A stretch of 64,000 nucleotides of DNA from Streptomyces sp. MBT53 (GTDB lineage Bacteria; Actinomycetota; Actinomycetes; Streptomycetales; Streptomycetaceae), in contig NZ_JAEQAZ010000002.1 in the NCBI RefSeq assembly GCF_016654115.1, positions 62,001-126,000 on the forward strand, given 5' to 3'. Of the stretch, positions 24,676-32,374 are shown one piece after another; the first letter of the stretch is position 1; every line of letters starts with the position of its first letter. Below the pieces are notes generated by a model. The model made no database searches. It worked only from the letters and a program-made list of their open reading frames with translations, and was not told where the DNA came from. A program made the translations under genes and the position numbers.

Positions 24676-25922
24676 GACAGAGACCTCAACCGCCGTTCCA
24701 GGAAGCGTCGTTCCGCGTCGTTCGCCACCAACTCCAGCGCCCGCCCGTACGCTTCGGCCGCCTCGGTCGTACGACCGCTGCGGCGCAGCAGATCGGCGCG
24801 GGTCGCGGGCAGGAGGTGGTAGTCGGCCAGTTCGCCCGACCGTTCCAACTCGGCCACCAACTCCAGCCCCGCGTCCGGGTGTTGGGCCATGCCGACGGCC
24901 ACCGCGCGGTTGAGGCGCACCACGGCCGAGGGCACGAAGCGCTCCAACTCGCCGTACAGGGCGGCGATATCGGCCCAGTCGGTGTCGGCGGCGGTGGGTG
25001 CGGTGGTGTGGCAGGCGGCGATGGCGGCCTGGATCTGGTACGGCCCGGGGCGGCCCCGGCGCAGGGCCGTCTCCAGGAGCGCGGCGCCCTCGTCGATCTC
25101 CGACCGGTCCCAGGCCGTACGGTCCTGGTCCTCCAGGGTGACGAGTTCACCGGCGGTGTCCACCCGGGTGCCACGGCGGGCGTCGTGCAGCAGCAACAGC
25201 GCGAGCAGGCCCAGCACTTCGGGCTCGTCCGGCATCAGCCGGGCCAGCACACGGGCCAGTCGGACGGCTTCCGCGCACAGGTTCGTACGGACCAGGTCGA
25301 CGCCTGACGTGGCCGCGTACCCCTCGTTGAAGAGGAGGTAGACCACGCCGAGCACACCCGTCGTGCGCTCGGGCAGCAGATGCGCGGGCGGTACCCGGTA
25401 CGGGATGCCCGCGTTGCGGATCTTCTTCTTGGCGCGCACCAGCCGCTGCGCCATGGTCGCCTCGGGGACGAGGAAGGCGCGGGCGATCTCGGGGGTGGTC
25501 AGGCCCGCGAGTGTGCGCAGGGTGAGGGCGACCCGGGCCTCGATCGGCAGCGCGGGATGGCAGCAGGTGAAGAGCAGCCGCAGCCGGTCGTCCTCGACGC
25601 CGCTGTCGTCACCGTCGTACTCCGGGTCGTACGGTCCCTCGTCCCGCCCCAGCACCGCGACCTCCCGGAGTTTCGCCGCCCCGACCGCCTCCCGGCGCAG
25701 GACGTCCAGGGCGCGGTTGCGGGCCGTGGTGGTCAGCCAGGCGCCGGGGCGGCGCGGGATTCCGTCGCGCCGCCACCGGTCGAGCGCCTGGGCGAAGGCG
25801 TCCTGCGCGCACTCCTCGGCGAGGTCCCAGTCGCCGGTCACCCGGATCAGGGTGGCGACGACCTGGCCCCACTCTTCGCGGAAGGCGGCGGCGACGGCCT
25901 CCTCGACGTCCGGCACATTCAC
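24672..25922 (-). CDS. ECF42-type sigma factor (second copy)
   Basis: 416 residues from the GTG at 25922, which overlaps the stop of the DGPF gene by 4 bp. Region 2 includes WDLAEECAQDAFAQALDRW, region 4 LTTPEIARAFLVPEATMAQR, and the C-terminal extension carries VYLLFNEGYAATSG, the hallmark shared with the copy at 1305. About 35 residues longer than that copy, mainly at the N-terminus and between the two sigma regions. Third gene of the module DGPF-SnoaL fusion, DGPF protein, sigma factor. Confidence 0.93.
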   Translation of the reverse strand: MNVPDVEEAVAAAFREEWGQVVATLIRVTGDWDLAEECAQDAFAQALDRWRRDGIPRRPGAWLTTTARNRALDVLRREAVGAAKLREVAVLGRDEGPYDPEYDGDDSGVEDDRLRLLFTCCHPALPIEARVALTLRTLAGLTTPEIARAFLVPEATMAQRLVRAKKKIRNAGIPYRVPPAHLLPERTTGVLGVVYLLFNEGYAATSGVDLVRTNLCAEAVRLARVLARLMPDEPEVLGLLALLLLHDARRGTRVDTAGELVTLEDQDRTAWDRSEIDEGAALLETALRRGRPGPYQIQAAIAACHTTAPTAADTDWADIAALYGELERFVPSAVVRLNRAVAVGMAQHPDAGLELVAELERSGELADYHLLPATRADLLRRSGRTTEAAEAYGRALELVANDAERRFLERRLRSLS

Positions 25923-26260
25923 TCCCAGACCGGCCGCACCTCGACCGAGCCGCCGGCCAGCGCGGCGGGGTGCCGGGAGGCGAGCGAGATCGCCTCGTCC
26001 AGGTCGGCGACCTCGATGATGTCGATGCCGGCGACGTACTCCTTGGACTCGACGAACGGCCCGTCGCTGAGCAGGACTTCGTCGCCCTGGACGCGGACGG
26101 TGGTGGCGTCGGAGGACGGCCGCAGGCGGGCCCCGCCGCGCATCAGGTCACGGCCGCGGACCTCCTCGATGTAGGAGGTGAAGCGGGGGTCGTCGGCGAT
26201 CTCGGCGGGGCTGAGTTCCTCGCCGTCGACGGGGGTGCAGATCAGCAGGACGTACTTCAT
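25919..26260 (-). CDS. YCII/DGPF-domain protein
   Basis: 113 residues from the ATG at 26260, 2 bp after the stop of the fusion gene. Single DGPF domain: MKYVLLICTPVDGEELSPAE, then LLSDGPFVESKEYVAGIDII. The C-terminus VEVRPVWE is also typical. Function as in the first module: genomic and probably regulatory partner of the ECF42 factor; coupled to it by a GTGA overlap. Confidence 0.9.
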   Translation of the reverse strand: MKYVLLICTPVDGEELSPAEIADDPRFTSYIEEVRGRDLMRGGARLRPSSDATTVRVQGDEVLLSDGPFVESKEYVAGIDIIEVADLDEAISLASRHPAALAGGSVEVRPVWE

Positions 26261-26262
26261 GG

Positions 26263-26901
26263 CTACTCCCCGGTCTTCTCGGTGGCGGGCGAGATGTGCT
26301 CGTGGATGATCTCCCAGCGCAGTCCGGTGTTGCGGTAGCCGGTGGTCACGCGCAGTACGTCGTCCAGGGGTCGGCCGTCGGTGCGGGTGCCACGCAGCCG
26401 GACGAGGGCGTGGCCGAAGGCGACGGACTCGTCGACGTGGACGTGGAACTCCAGCACCTCGCGGGTCAGCGGCCAGGTCACGCCCCCGAGGACGTCCTCC
26501 ACGGCCTTGCGGAAGGCGGCGGTCCCGGGCCGTTCGGCGTCGAGGGCTCGGATCTGCGTCTCGCCGTCCTCCTCGCCGTCCATCGGCCAGAAGGGGCGCA
26601 CCTCCATCGCGCCGATGGTGGCCACGGGGTGCTTGGCGGCGGCCTCGACGGCCTCCTCCAGGGTGTCGCACTCCAGGATGTCGAATCCGGCGACGTACTC
26701 CTTGGTCTCCGCGAACGGCCCGTCCGTACGGAGCACCTCGCCGCCGCGCACCCTTACGGTGACGGCGTCGGCGGGCAGGGCGAGCCGATGACCGTGCAGC
26801 CGTACGCCGCGGTCGCCCAGTTCCTCCACCCAAGGTTCGACGGGTGCCATACCGGAGGCGTCGGCGGTGTCGTCGCCGCACACGAGCAGCATGTACTTCA
26901 T
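26263..26901 (-). CDS. Fusion of DGPF domain and SnoaL/NTF2-like domain
   Basis: 212 residues. Residues 1 to about 106 form a DGPF domain (MKYMLLVCGDD; LRTDGPFAETKEYVAGFDIL). From about 112 on, a SnoaL/NTF2-type domain follows: IRALDAERPGTAAFRKAVED, WPLTREVLEFHVHVDESVAF, and GRPLDDVLRVTTGYR. The two halves share one reading frame with no internal start of note. NTF2-like proteins often bind or isomerise small molecules, so the fusion hints that DGPF partners of ECF42 work on a small ligand. First gene of the ECF module. Confidence 0.85.
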   Translation of the reverse strand: MKYMLLVCGDDTADASGMAPVEPWVEELGDRGVRLHGHRLALPADAVTVRVRGGEVLRTDGPFAETKEYVAGFDILECDTLEEAVEAAAKHPVATIGAMEVRPFWPMDGEEDGETQIRALDAERPGTAAFRKAVEDVLGGVTWPLTREVLEFHVHVDESVAFGHALVRLRGTRTDGRPLDDVLRVTTGYRNTGLRWEIIHEHISPATEKTGE

Positions 26902-26998
26902 GGATCCTCCCGGTCCTCATGAGCTTCCTACACCCCACCGACGAACACGGCCGGGCCGGATCGACACCCCCTTCGGAAAACTTCCTCGGAAACACGAA

Positions 26999-27026
26999 GA
27001 GGCCGGGGCGACAGGGCCCCGGCCTC
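26999..27026 (-). terminator. Hairpin terminator downstream of the MFS operon
   Basis: 10-bp perfect stem GAGGCCGGGG (26999-27008) and CCCCGGCCTC (27017-27026), 8-base loop, 17 bp after the stop of the MFS gene read on the - strand. It is followed there by a moderately T-rich stretch, so it probably ends the 29778-27044 operon. Confidence 0.7.
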
Positions 27027-27043
27027 CTCCTACGACGTACGGC

Positions 27044-28576
27044 CTACGCGGTCGCCGCCTGCACCGACGGCTCCCCCGCGTTCACGGTCGAGCGTTCGGT
27101 GTTCTTGCGCACCAGCAGCAGGGTGACGACCGCGCCCAGCAGGGAGGCGCAGCCGCAGATCACCACGCCGATGGCCATGCCGTGGCCGAGGGCGGTCTGC
27201 GCGGCGGCCTTGGCCGAGGCGCTGCCCGCGTTGACGACGGCGAGCGGTCCGGCCGCCTTCTCCATCCCGGCGTCGGCGCCGCTGAGCTTGCCGACGAGGG
27301 CGGAGGACGCGGCGCTCATCGCGATGGTGCTGATGACGGCCGGGCCGAGTCCCTGGCCGAACTCGCGGACCAGGCTGGTCGCGCCGCTTGCCATGCCGGT
27401 CATGTTGATCGGTACGGCGTTCACGGCGGCGGAGGTCAGCGAGGACACCACGCAGATGAAGCCGACGCCGAGCAGCAGCACCGGGCCGATGAAGGCGGCG
27501 AGGGAGGTGGTGGTGATGGGCAGTGCGGCGATCCAGAACTGGCCGGCGGCCATGGGCAGCAGGCCGCCCATCAGCAGCCAGCGGGCGTCGATCCTCGTGA
27601 GCATCCGGCTGAGCACCGGCGCCAGCAGCAGCGGGATCAACTGGAGGATCACGAAGGGCATTCCGGCCCGCAGCGGGCTCAGGTGCATCACCGCGCCGAG
27701 GCGGATCGAGACGCAGTAGGCGGTGCCGATGAAGCCGAACATGCCGGCCAGGGCGACGACGGCCGCCGCCGCGAACGAGGGGATCTTCAGCAGGCCGAGG
27801 TTGAACATCGGGGAGGCCGCGCGGGTCTCCGCGACGACGAACCCGACGAGCGCGACGGCCGCCAGGGTCAGCGAGCCCACGATCGCCGCGCTGCCCCAGC
27901 CGCGGTCGCCGCCCTCGATGACGCCCCAGAGCAGGGCGGTCAGGCCGATGGCGATGGTGATCTGGCCGGGCCAGTCCAGCGCGCGGCCCTCGGGCGCCTT
28001 GGAGTCGGTGACGAGCTTCCAGGAGGCGACGGCGACGATCAGACCGAGGGCGACCGGCGGCACGAACGCCCAGCGGAAGTCGGCGACCGTGGCGAGGACC
28101 CCGGAGGACAGCGGGCCGAGCGCGGAGGCCAGGGAGATCGACAGCGCCCAGGTGGAGACGGCTTTCGCCCGGTCCTTGCCGTCCGGTGTGGCCGCCGCGA
28201 TGACCGCGAGGGAGCTGGGGAAGAGCGCGGCGGCGCCGATGCCGGCCAGGGCCTGCCCGGTCCACATCATGGTGATGTTCTGCGAGGTGGCGTTGAGCAG
28301 TTCACCGAGCGCCAGGACGAGCCCGCCGAGCACCAACAGCCGCTTGCGGCCGAAGAGATCGCCCACCACACCGAAATTCAGTTCCAGAATCGCGGTGGGG
28401 AGAATGAAGGCGGAGGTGACCCAGGCGACCTGGGAACCCGAGGCGCCGAATGCGGCCTGGATTTCCCCGTTGATGGGCGAGGGAACGGTAATGCACAACT
28501 GTGCCGCCGCGACCGCGAGACAGCACGCTATGAGCGTTCCGGGGTCCAGTCTTTTCAAGGAGATCGAATCCGTCAT
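27044..28576 (-). CDS. MFS transporter, DHA2-like
   Basis: 510 residues from the ATG at 28576; about 14 hydrophobic segments. Motif A appears as GVVGDLFGRKRLLVLGG between helices 2 and 3. The first helix motif is altered (VPSPINGEIQAAFGASGSQV) compared with the exporter at 2740. The C-terminus is hydrophilic (NTERSTVNAGEPSVQAATA). The gene follows a VOC protein by 11 bp and forms an operon with it and the SDR at 29008. Export of a toxic compound that the other two enzymes modify is a reasonable inference. Confidence 0.9.
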   Translation of the reverse strand: MTDSISLKRLDPGTLIACCLAVAAAQLCITVPSPINGEIQAAFGASGSQVAWVTSAFILPTAILELNFGVVGDLFGRKRLLVLGGLVLALGELLNATSQNITMMWTGQALAGIGAAALFPSSLAVIAAATPDGKDRAKAVSTWALSISLASALGPLSSGVLATVADFRWAFVPPVALGLIVAVASWKLVTDSKAPEGRALDWPGQITIAIGLTALLWGVIEGGDRGWGSAAIVGSLTLAAVALVGFVVAETRAASPMFNLGLLKIPSFAAAAVVALAGMFGFIGTAYCVSIRLGAVMHLSPLRAGMPFVILQLIPLLLAPVLSRMLTRIDARWLLMGGLLPMAAGQFWIAALPITTTSLAAFIGPVLLLGVGFICVVSSLTSAAVNAVPINMTGMASGATSLVREFGQGLGPAVISTIAMSAASSALVGKLSGADAGMEKAAGPLAVVNAGSASAKAAAQTALGHGMAIGVVICGCASLLGAVVTLLLVRKNTERSTVNAGEPSVQAATA

Positions 28577-28587
28577 CGTGCGTGCCC

Positions 28588-29001
28588 TCACTCTGCGTTT
28601 TTCTCTATGAGTTCGATGAGATTTCCCTCGGGGTCACTGACCCAGGCCATGCGCACTCCGGGCTCGGGGGACGGCCCGGGTGCCATGACCTCGCCCGCGC
28701 CACGGGCCAACAACTCCTCGTGGACGGGATCGAGTTCGGGGGTGGTGACCGCGAAGTGCCCGTATCCCTCGGTGAGTACGGCGGTCATCGGGTCCGGCGC
28801 GCGAAGGCCGGGGACTGAGCCGGGTCTGGCGAGCAGCTCGATGCGCCAGCCCCGCGGATGCTCCAGGACGACACCCCTCAGACCGGGCCCTTCGAGATGG
28901 AACTCGAAGACGGTCTTCAGGCCGAACGCCCCCTGGTACCAGGCGGTTTGGGCGGTCAGGTCGCGTACGTTGACGCCCACGTGGTCGAGTCGGACGGTCA
29001 C
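28588..29001 (-). CDS. VOC-family protein (glyoxalase/bleomycin-resistance fold)
   Basis: 137 residues; one VOC module. It begins LDHVGVNVRDLTAQTAWYQ and ends VSDPEGNLIELIE. The putative metal ligands His (LDHVGV), His (GYGHFAV) and Glu (LIELIE) are kept, so it may be a metalloenzyme such as a glyoxalase or dioxygenase, or a drug-binding protein. It lies 6 bp after the SDR and 11 bp before the MFS gene. Confidence 0.85.
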   Translation of the reverse strand: MTVRLDHVGVNVRDLTAQTAWYQGAFGLKTVFEFHLEGPGLRGVVLEHPRGWRIELLARPGSVPGLRAPDPMTAVLTEGYGHFAVTTPELDPVHEELLARGAGEVMAPGPSPEPGVRMAWVSDPEGNLIELIEKNAE

Positions 29002-29007
29002 GGCGGC

Positions 29008-29778
29008 TCAGCCCGCCATCGCGCTGTCGCCGCCGTCGACCATGAGGTTGGCGCCGTTGACGAAGGCCGCCTCGTCGGAGCAGAGGAAGGCGGCGGCCCG
29101 TGCGATGTCCTCGGGCTGTCCCACCCGTCCGACCGGGATCCGCGCCTCCAACTGGGCCTTGGGGCCGTCCGGATCGTCGAGGAAGGGCGCGGTGGCGGAG
29201 GTGCGGGTCATGCCGGGGGCGATGGTGTTGACGCGGATGCGGTGCGGGGCGCCGGCCGCGCACAGGTGCATGCTCATCGCCAACACCCCGCCTTTGGCGG
29301 CTCCGTGGGGCACCATCGGCATGAACGGCGCCCCGCGTACGGCGGCCACGGAGGCGACGTTGAGGACGGCCCCGCCACCACGGGCGATCAGGTGCGGCCA
29401 GGCGGCCTGGGTGCAGAAGTAGGGGATGTCCAGTTCGTTCTTGATGGTGAAGTACCAGTCCTCGGCGGGCATGGTCTCGAACGGGCCGTTCCGCAGCGCG
29501 GAGGCGTTGTTGTAGAGGATGTCGATCCCGCCGAAGGCCGCTATCCCGGCCTCGATCCACTCGCGGGCGCCGTCCTGGGTGGACAGGTCCACGGGTGCCA
29601 GGGACCGCATGATTCCACCGGCCTTTTCGACGAGTTCCACGGTCTCGGCCGCACTGTCCTCGTCGATGTCACAGCCGAAAACCTCGGCGCCCTCGGCCGC
29701 GAATATCTGCGCCGCGGCCCGCCCTATTCCTGCCCCCGTTCCACTGATGAAAGCGATTTTCCCGGCCAGTCGACCCAT
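29008..29778 (-). CDS. SDR-family oxidoreductase with catalytic Tyr replaced by His
   Basis: 256 residues from the ATG at 29778. GTGAGIGRAAAQIF is a normal cofactor motif, LYNNAS stands for NNAG, and NVASVAA holds the Ser. The active-site motif YxxxK reads HGAAK: the codon at about 29306-29308 is CAC. The lysine is kept, the tyrosine is not. Either His acts as the acid/base or the protein is not a normal dehydrogenase. First gene of the SDR-VOC-MFS operon and divergent from a methyltransferase. Confidence 0.87.
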   Translation of the reverse strand: MGRLAGKIAFISGTGAGIGRAAAQIFAAEGAEVFGCDIDEDSAAETVELVEKAGGIMRSLAPVDLSTQDGAREWIEAGIAAFGGIDILYNNASALRNGPFETMPAEDWYFTIKNELDIPYFCTQAAWPHLIARGGGAVLNVASVAAVRGAPFMPMVPHGAAKGGVLAMSMHLCAAGAPHRIRVNTIAPGMTRTSATAPFLDDPDGPKAQLEARIPVGRVGQPEDIARAAAFLCSDEAAFVNGANLMVDGGDSAMAG

Positions 29779-29945
29779 GATTGCCAAGTCCCTTGTCCCG
29801 TGCCGCCGTGGTGCGGTGGTGGCAGCGTAGGTACGGCCATTGAGCAGAACAAGAAATGGGTCGACGAAGGGCCATCGGGGGTTCGTATGGCTGGTATGAG
29901 GCGGGAAGCCGGGAAGTGTGCACAGCTTCACGGCAGGATGTCCCC

Positions 29946-30773
29946 ATGAGCACCGACGACCAGGCCCGCCTGATGCGCGCCAACCAGGCGAACTGGGACG
30001 CCCGCACCCCCGTCCACCTCGCCAGCCGCTTCTACGGCCTCGACGGCGACCCGGACCCGGACCGCTGGTTCGCCGCCTTCGAGTGGGACGACCTCGGCGA
30101 CCTGGCCGGCCGTGACGTGCTCCACCTCCAATGCCACCTGGGCACGGAGACCCTCGCGTTCGCGCAGCGCGGTGCGCGCGCCACCGGCCTCGACTTCTCC
30201 GAGGCGTCGGTGAAGGCCGCGACGGACATCGCGGCGAAGGCGGGCCTCGACGTCGACTACGTGCGGGCGAATGTGTACGACGCCGTCGAGGCCCTGGGAC
30301 AACGGCAGTTCGACGTCGTGTACACCGGCAAGGGCGCCCTGTGCTATCTGCCCGACCTCCCGCGCTGGGCGGACGTGATCGCCCAACTGCTGCGCCCCGG
30401 CGGCCTGTTGTACATCGTCGAGTTCCACCCCCTGCTCAACTCCCTGGGCCCGAAGCCGCATCCGGGCGAGGGACCGGAACTCCTGCTGCGCCACGACTAC
30501 CTGGGCGGCGGCGGTCCGGTGCACCGGGACGCGACGTTCACGTACACCGACGGTCCGGCCGTGGCGGACGCGACCGACAGCTATGAGTGGATGCACGGAA
30601 TAGACGAGGTCATCAACGCGTTGACGACAGCGGGACTGAACATCCGAAGGCTCCGCGAGAGCGACGAACTCCCGTGGCCGCGCTGGCCGAGGATGGAGCG
30701 AACCCCGACCGGCTGGTGGCGACTGCCGGAGCCGCGGATCCCCCTCCTCTACGGCCTCCTCGCGAGCCGCTGA
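29946..30773 (+). CDS. Class I SAM-dependent methyltransferase
   Basis: 275 residues from the ATG at 29946 (AGGA upstream). Motif I is the variant DVLHLQCHLGTETLAFA, with GLDFSEASV for the next strand and DVVYTGKGALCYLPDL further on. This variant (LHLQCHxG) marks a methyltransferase group common in actinobacteria with unknown substrates. Divergent from the SDR-VOC-MFS operon; a hairpin follows its stop. Confidence 0.87.
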   Translation: MSTDDQARLMRANQANWDARTPVHLASRFYGLDGDPDPDRWFAAFEWDDLGDLAGRDVLHLQCHLGTETLAFAQRGARATGLDFSEASVKAATDIAAKAGLDVDYVRANVYDAVEALGQRQFDVVYTGKGALCYLPDLPRWADVIAQLLRPGGLLYIVEFHPLLNSLGPKPHPGEGPELLLRHDYLGGGGPVHRDATFTYTDGPAVADATDSYEWMHGIDEVINALTTAGLNIRRLRESDELPWPRWPRMERTPTGWWRLPEPRIPLLYGLLASR

Positions 30774-30792
30774 GGCGCACCTCACATCCAGA

Positions 30793-30819
30793 ACCGCACC
30801 GGGTGTGCTACGGTGCGGT
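30793..30819. terminator. Hairpin after the methyltransferase gene
   Basis: 9-bp perfect stem ACCGCACCG (30793-30801) and CGGTGCGGT (30811-30819), 9-base loop, 20 bp after the stop. Probable terminator; no T-tract. Confidence 0.5.
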
Positions 30820-31060
30820 CAGCACTTGTGTACGCCCCGTTCCGGGCGCCGGTGCCAGCACCACTTCTTCTCCGCCGACCGGCCCGTCGATTCCCGACCG
30901 GCACACGGCTTCTTCACACCACTTCGTGACCGGCGTTTTTCCGCCGCACCCGAGGTGATGTTCCCGCCGCCCCGAGGCGCGCTCATGCGCCCTCCCTCTG
31001 CGGCTTCTCCCCCTTCCTTCCGCATGACACATGCAACCGTCCTTGAAAGGACCACCCATC
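30820..31060 (+). promoter_or_regulatory. C-rich leader of the rho-like gene
   Basis: 241 bp without a gene. The + strand is rich in C and T and poor in G, for example around 30984-31022 (CGCCCTCCCTCTGCGGC then TTCTCCCCCTTCCTTCCGC). Such unstructured C-rich RNA is what Rho loads on, and rho genes in other bacteria are autoregulated through their leader. AAAGGA at 31046-31051 is the ribosome-binding site. That this leader is a Rho site is inference. Confidence 0.5.
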
Positions 31061-32200
31061 ATGACCACCACACTCGAACCCCCCGTACAGGAACAGCCCC
31101 GCACCCAGACCGCGACCGGTGTCCTTGACATCGACGGCAACGGGAAGGGGCACCTGAGGGCGCTGAACTGCCAGCCCTCGCCCACCGACCTCCAGGTCTC
31201 CCCCGCGCTGATCCGCCGTCACGGCCTGCGCAAGGGCGACCTCGTGGAAGGCGTCCGCGGCGGGCAGCGCGCCCTGACCGAGGTCGCGTTCGTCAACGGC
31301 GGTACGCCCGACGAACTGCGCGGCCGACGCCACTTCCACGACCTCACCCCGCTGCACCCGCGCGAGCGGCTGCACCTCGAACACCCGGCGGCCGGCCTCA
31401 CCGGACGCGTCGCCGACCTCATCGCCCCCGTCGGCAAGGGCCAGCGCGGACTCATCGTGGCCCCGCCCAAGACCGGCAAGACCGTGCTGCTCCAGCAGAT
31501 CGCGGCGGCCGTCGCCGGCAACCACCCCGAGGCCCGCCTCATGGTCGTGCTGCTCGACGAACGGCCCGAGGAGGTCACCGACATGCGGCGCTCCGTGCGC
31601 GGCGAGGTGTACGCCTCCACCTTCGACAAGGCCCCCAAGCAGCACATCGCGCTGGCCGAGCTCGTGATCGAACGGGCCAAGCGGCTCGTCGAGGCCGGCG
31701 AGGACGTGGTGATCCTCCTCGACTCCCTGACCCGCCTCTGCCGGGCGCACAACAACGCGGCGGCCTCCGGCGGCCGTACCCTCAGCGGCGGTGTCGACGC
31801 GACCGCGCTGATCGGCCCGAAGAAGTTCTTCGGCGCCGCCCGTCTCGCCGAGGAGGGCGGCTCGCTCACCATTCTGGCGACGGCCCTGGTCGAGACCGGC
31901 TCCCGTGCCGACGACTTCTACTTCGAGGAGCTGAAGAGCACCGGCAACATGGAGCTCCGCCTCAGCCGCGAGCTGGCCTCCCGCCGGGTTTTCCCGGCCG
32001 TCGAGATCAACCCGTCCGGCACCCGCCGCGAGGAACTCCTGCTCACTCCGGCCGAGTTGACGGCGGTACGGGGCCTGCGCCGCGTCCTGCAGAACAGGGA
32101 CGGCCAGGGCAGCACGGAAACCCTGCTGGAGCGCATGCGAGAGACCCCGGACAACGCGACGTTCCTGCGCCGCATCCAGCCGACGCTGCCGTCAAACTGA
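31061..32200 (+). CDS. rho: Short Rho transcription-termination factor paralogue
   Basis: 379 residues; ring-forming RNA helicase of the RecA fold. ATPase motifs are intact: P-loop APPKTGKT (134-141), LLDERPEEV (164-172), Walker B VVILLDSLTRL (216-226), Q-loop GGVDATAL (243-250), R-loop with STGNMEL (293-299). It is unusual in two ways. The N-terminal helical domain and the long Arg/Asp/Gly-rich insertion of housekeeping Streptomyces Rho (about 650-700 residues) are missing. The primary RNA-binding motif, which in E. coli is DGFGFLR, reads NGKGHLR (27-33), so both stacking Phe are lost. Hence probably a second, specialised Rho. Confidence 0.9.
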   Translation: MTTTLEPPVQEQPRTQTATGVLDIDGNGKGHLRALNCQPSPTDLQVSPALIRRHGLRKGDLVEGVRGGQRALTEVAFVNGGTPDELRGRRHFHDLTPLHPRERLHLEHPAAGLTGRVADLIAPVGKGQRGLIVAPPKTGKTVLLQQIAAAVAGNHPEARLMVVLLDERPEEVTDMRRSVRGEVYASTFDKAPKQHIALAELVIERAKRLVEAGEDVVILLDSLTRLCRAHNNAAASGGRTLSGGVDATALIGPKKFFGAARLAEEGGSLTILATALVETGSRADDFYFEELKSTGNMELRLSRELASRRVFPAVEINPSGTRREELLLTPAELTAVRGLRRVLQNRDGQGSTETLLERMRETPDNATFLRRIQPTLPSN

Positions 32201-32210
32201 CCCGAGCCGC

Positions 32211-32286
32211 CGCCCTTAGGGGCGCGGGGCTGTATCGATATGCGGCTCCGCCGCGTGGGCGCGACCAGCCCCGACCGGGCCCGCAG
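32211..32286. repeat. Dispersed Streptomyces intergenic repeat (copy 1)
   Basis: GC-rich imperfect palindromic element beginning CGCCCTTAGGGGCGCGGGGC and ending near GACCGGGCCCGCAG, with GCGACCAGCCCC inside. It matches the copy at 38517-38569 in its conserved parts (GGGGCGCGGGG, GCGACCAGCC, CCCGCAG). Elements like this occur many times in Streptomyces genomes. Confidence 0.75.
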
Positions 32287-32374
32287 ACAAATCACTAGCG
32301 CATCCGGGTGCACACTCACCCCGCCCGGCCCCGCCATCGCCGTCTACGACGACTCCGTTCCTACGTTTGCCGGT

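Noticed and set aside
26867..29422. 851-codon frame on the + strand opposite the MFS-VOC-SDR operon
   Set aside because: Low-complexity antisense translation of three clear genes.
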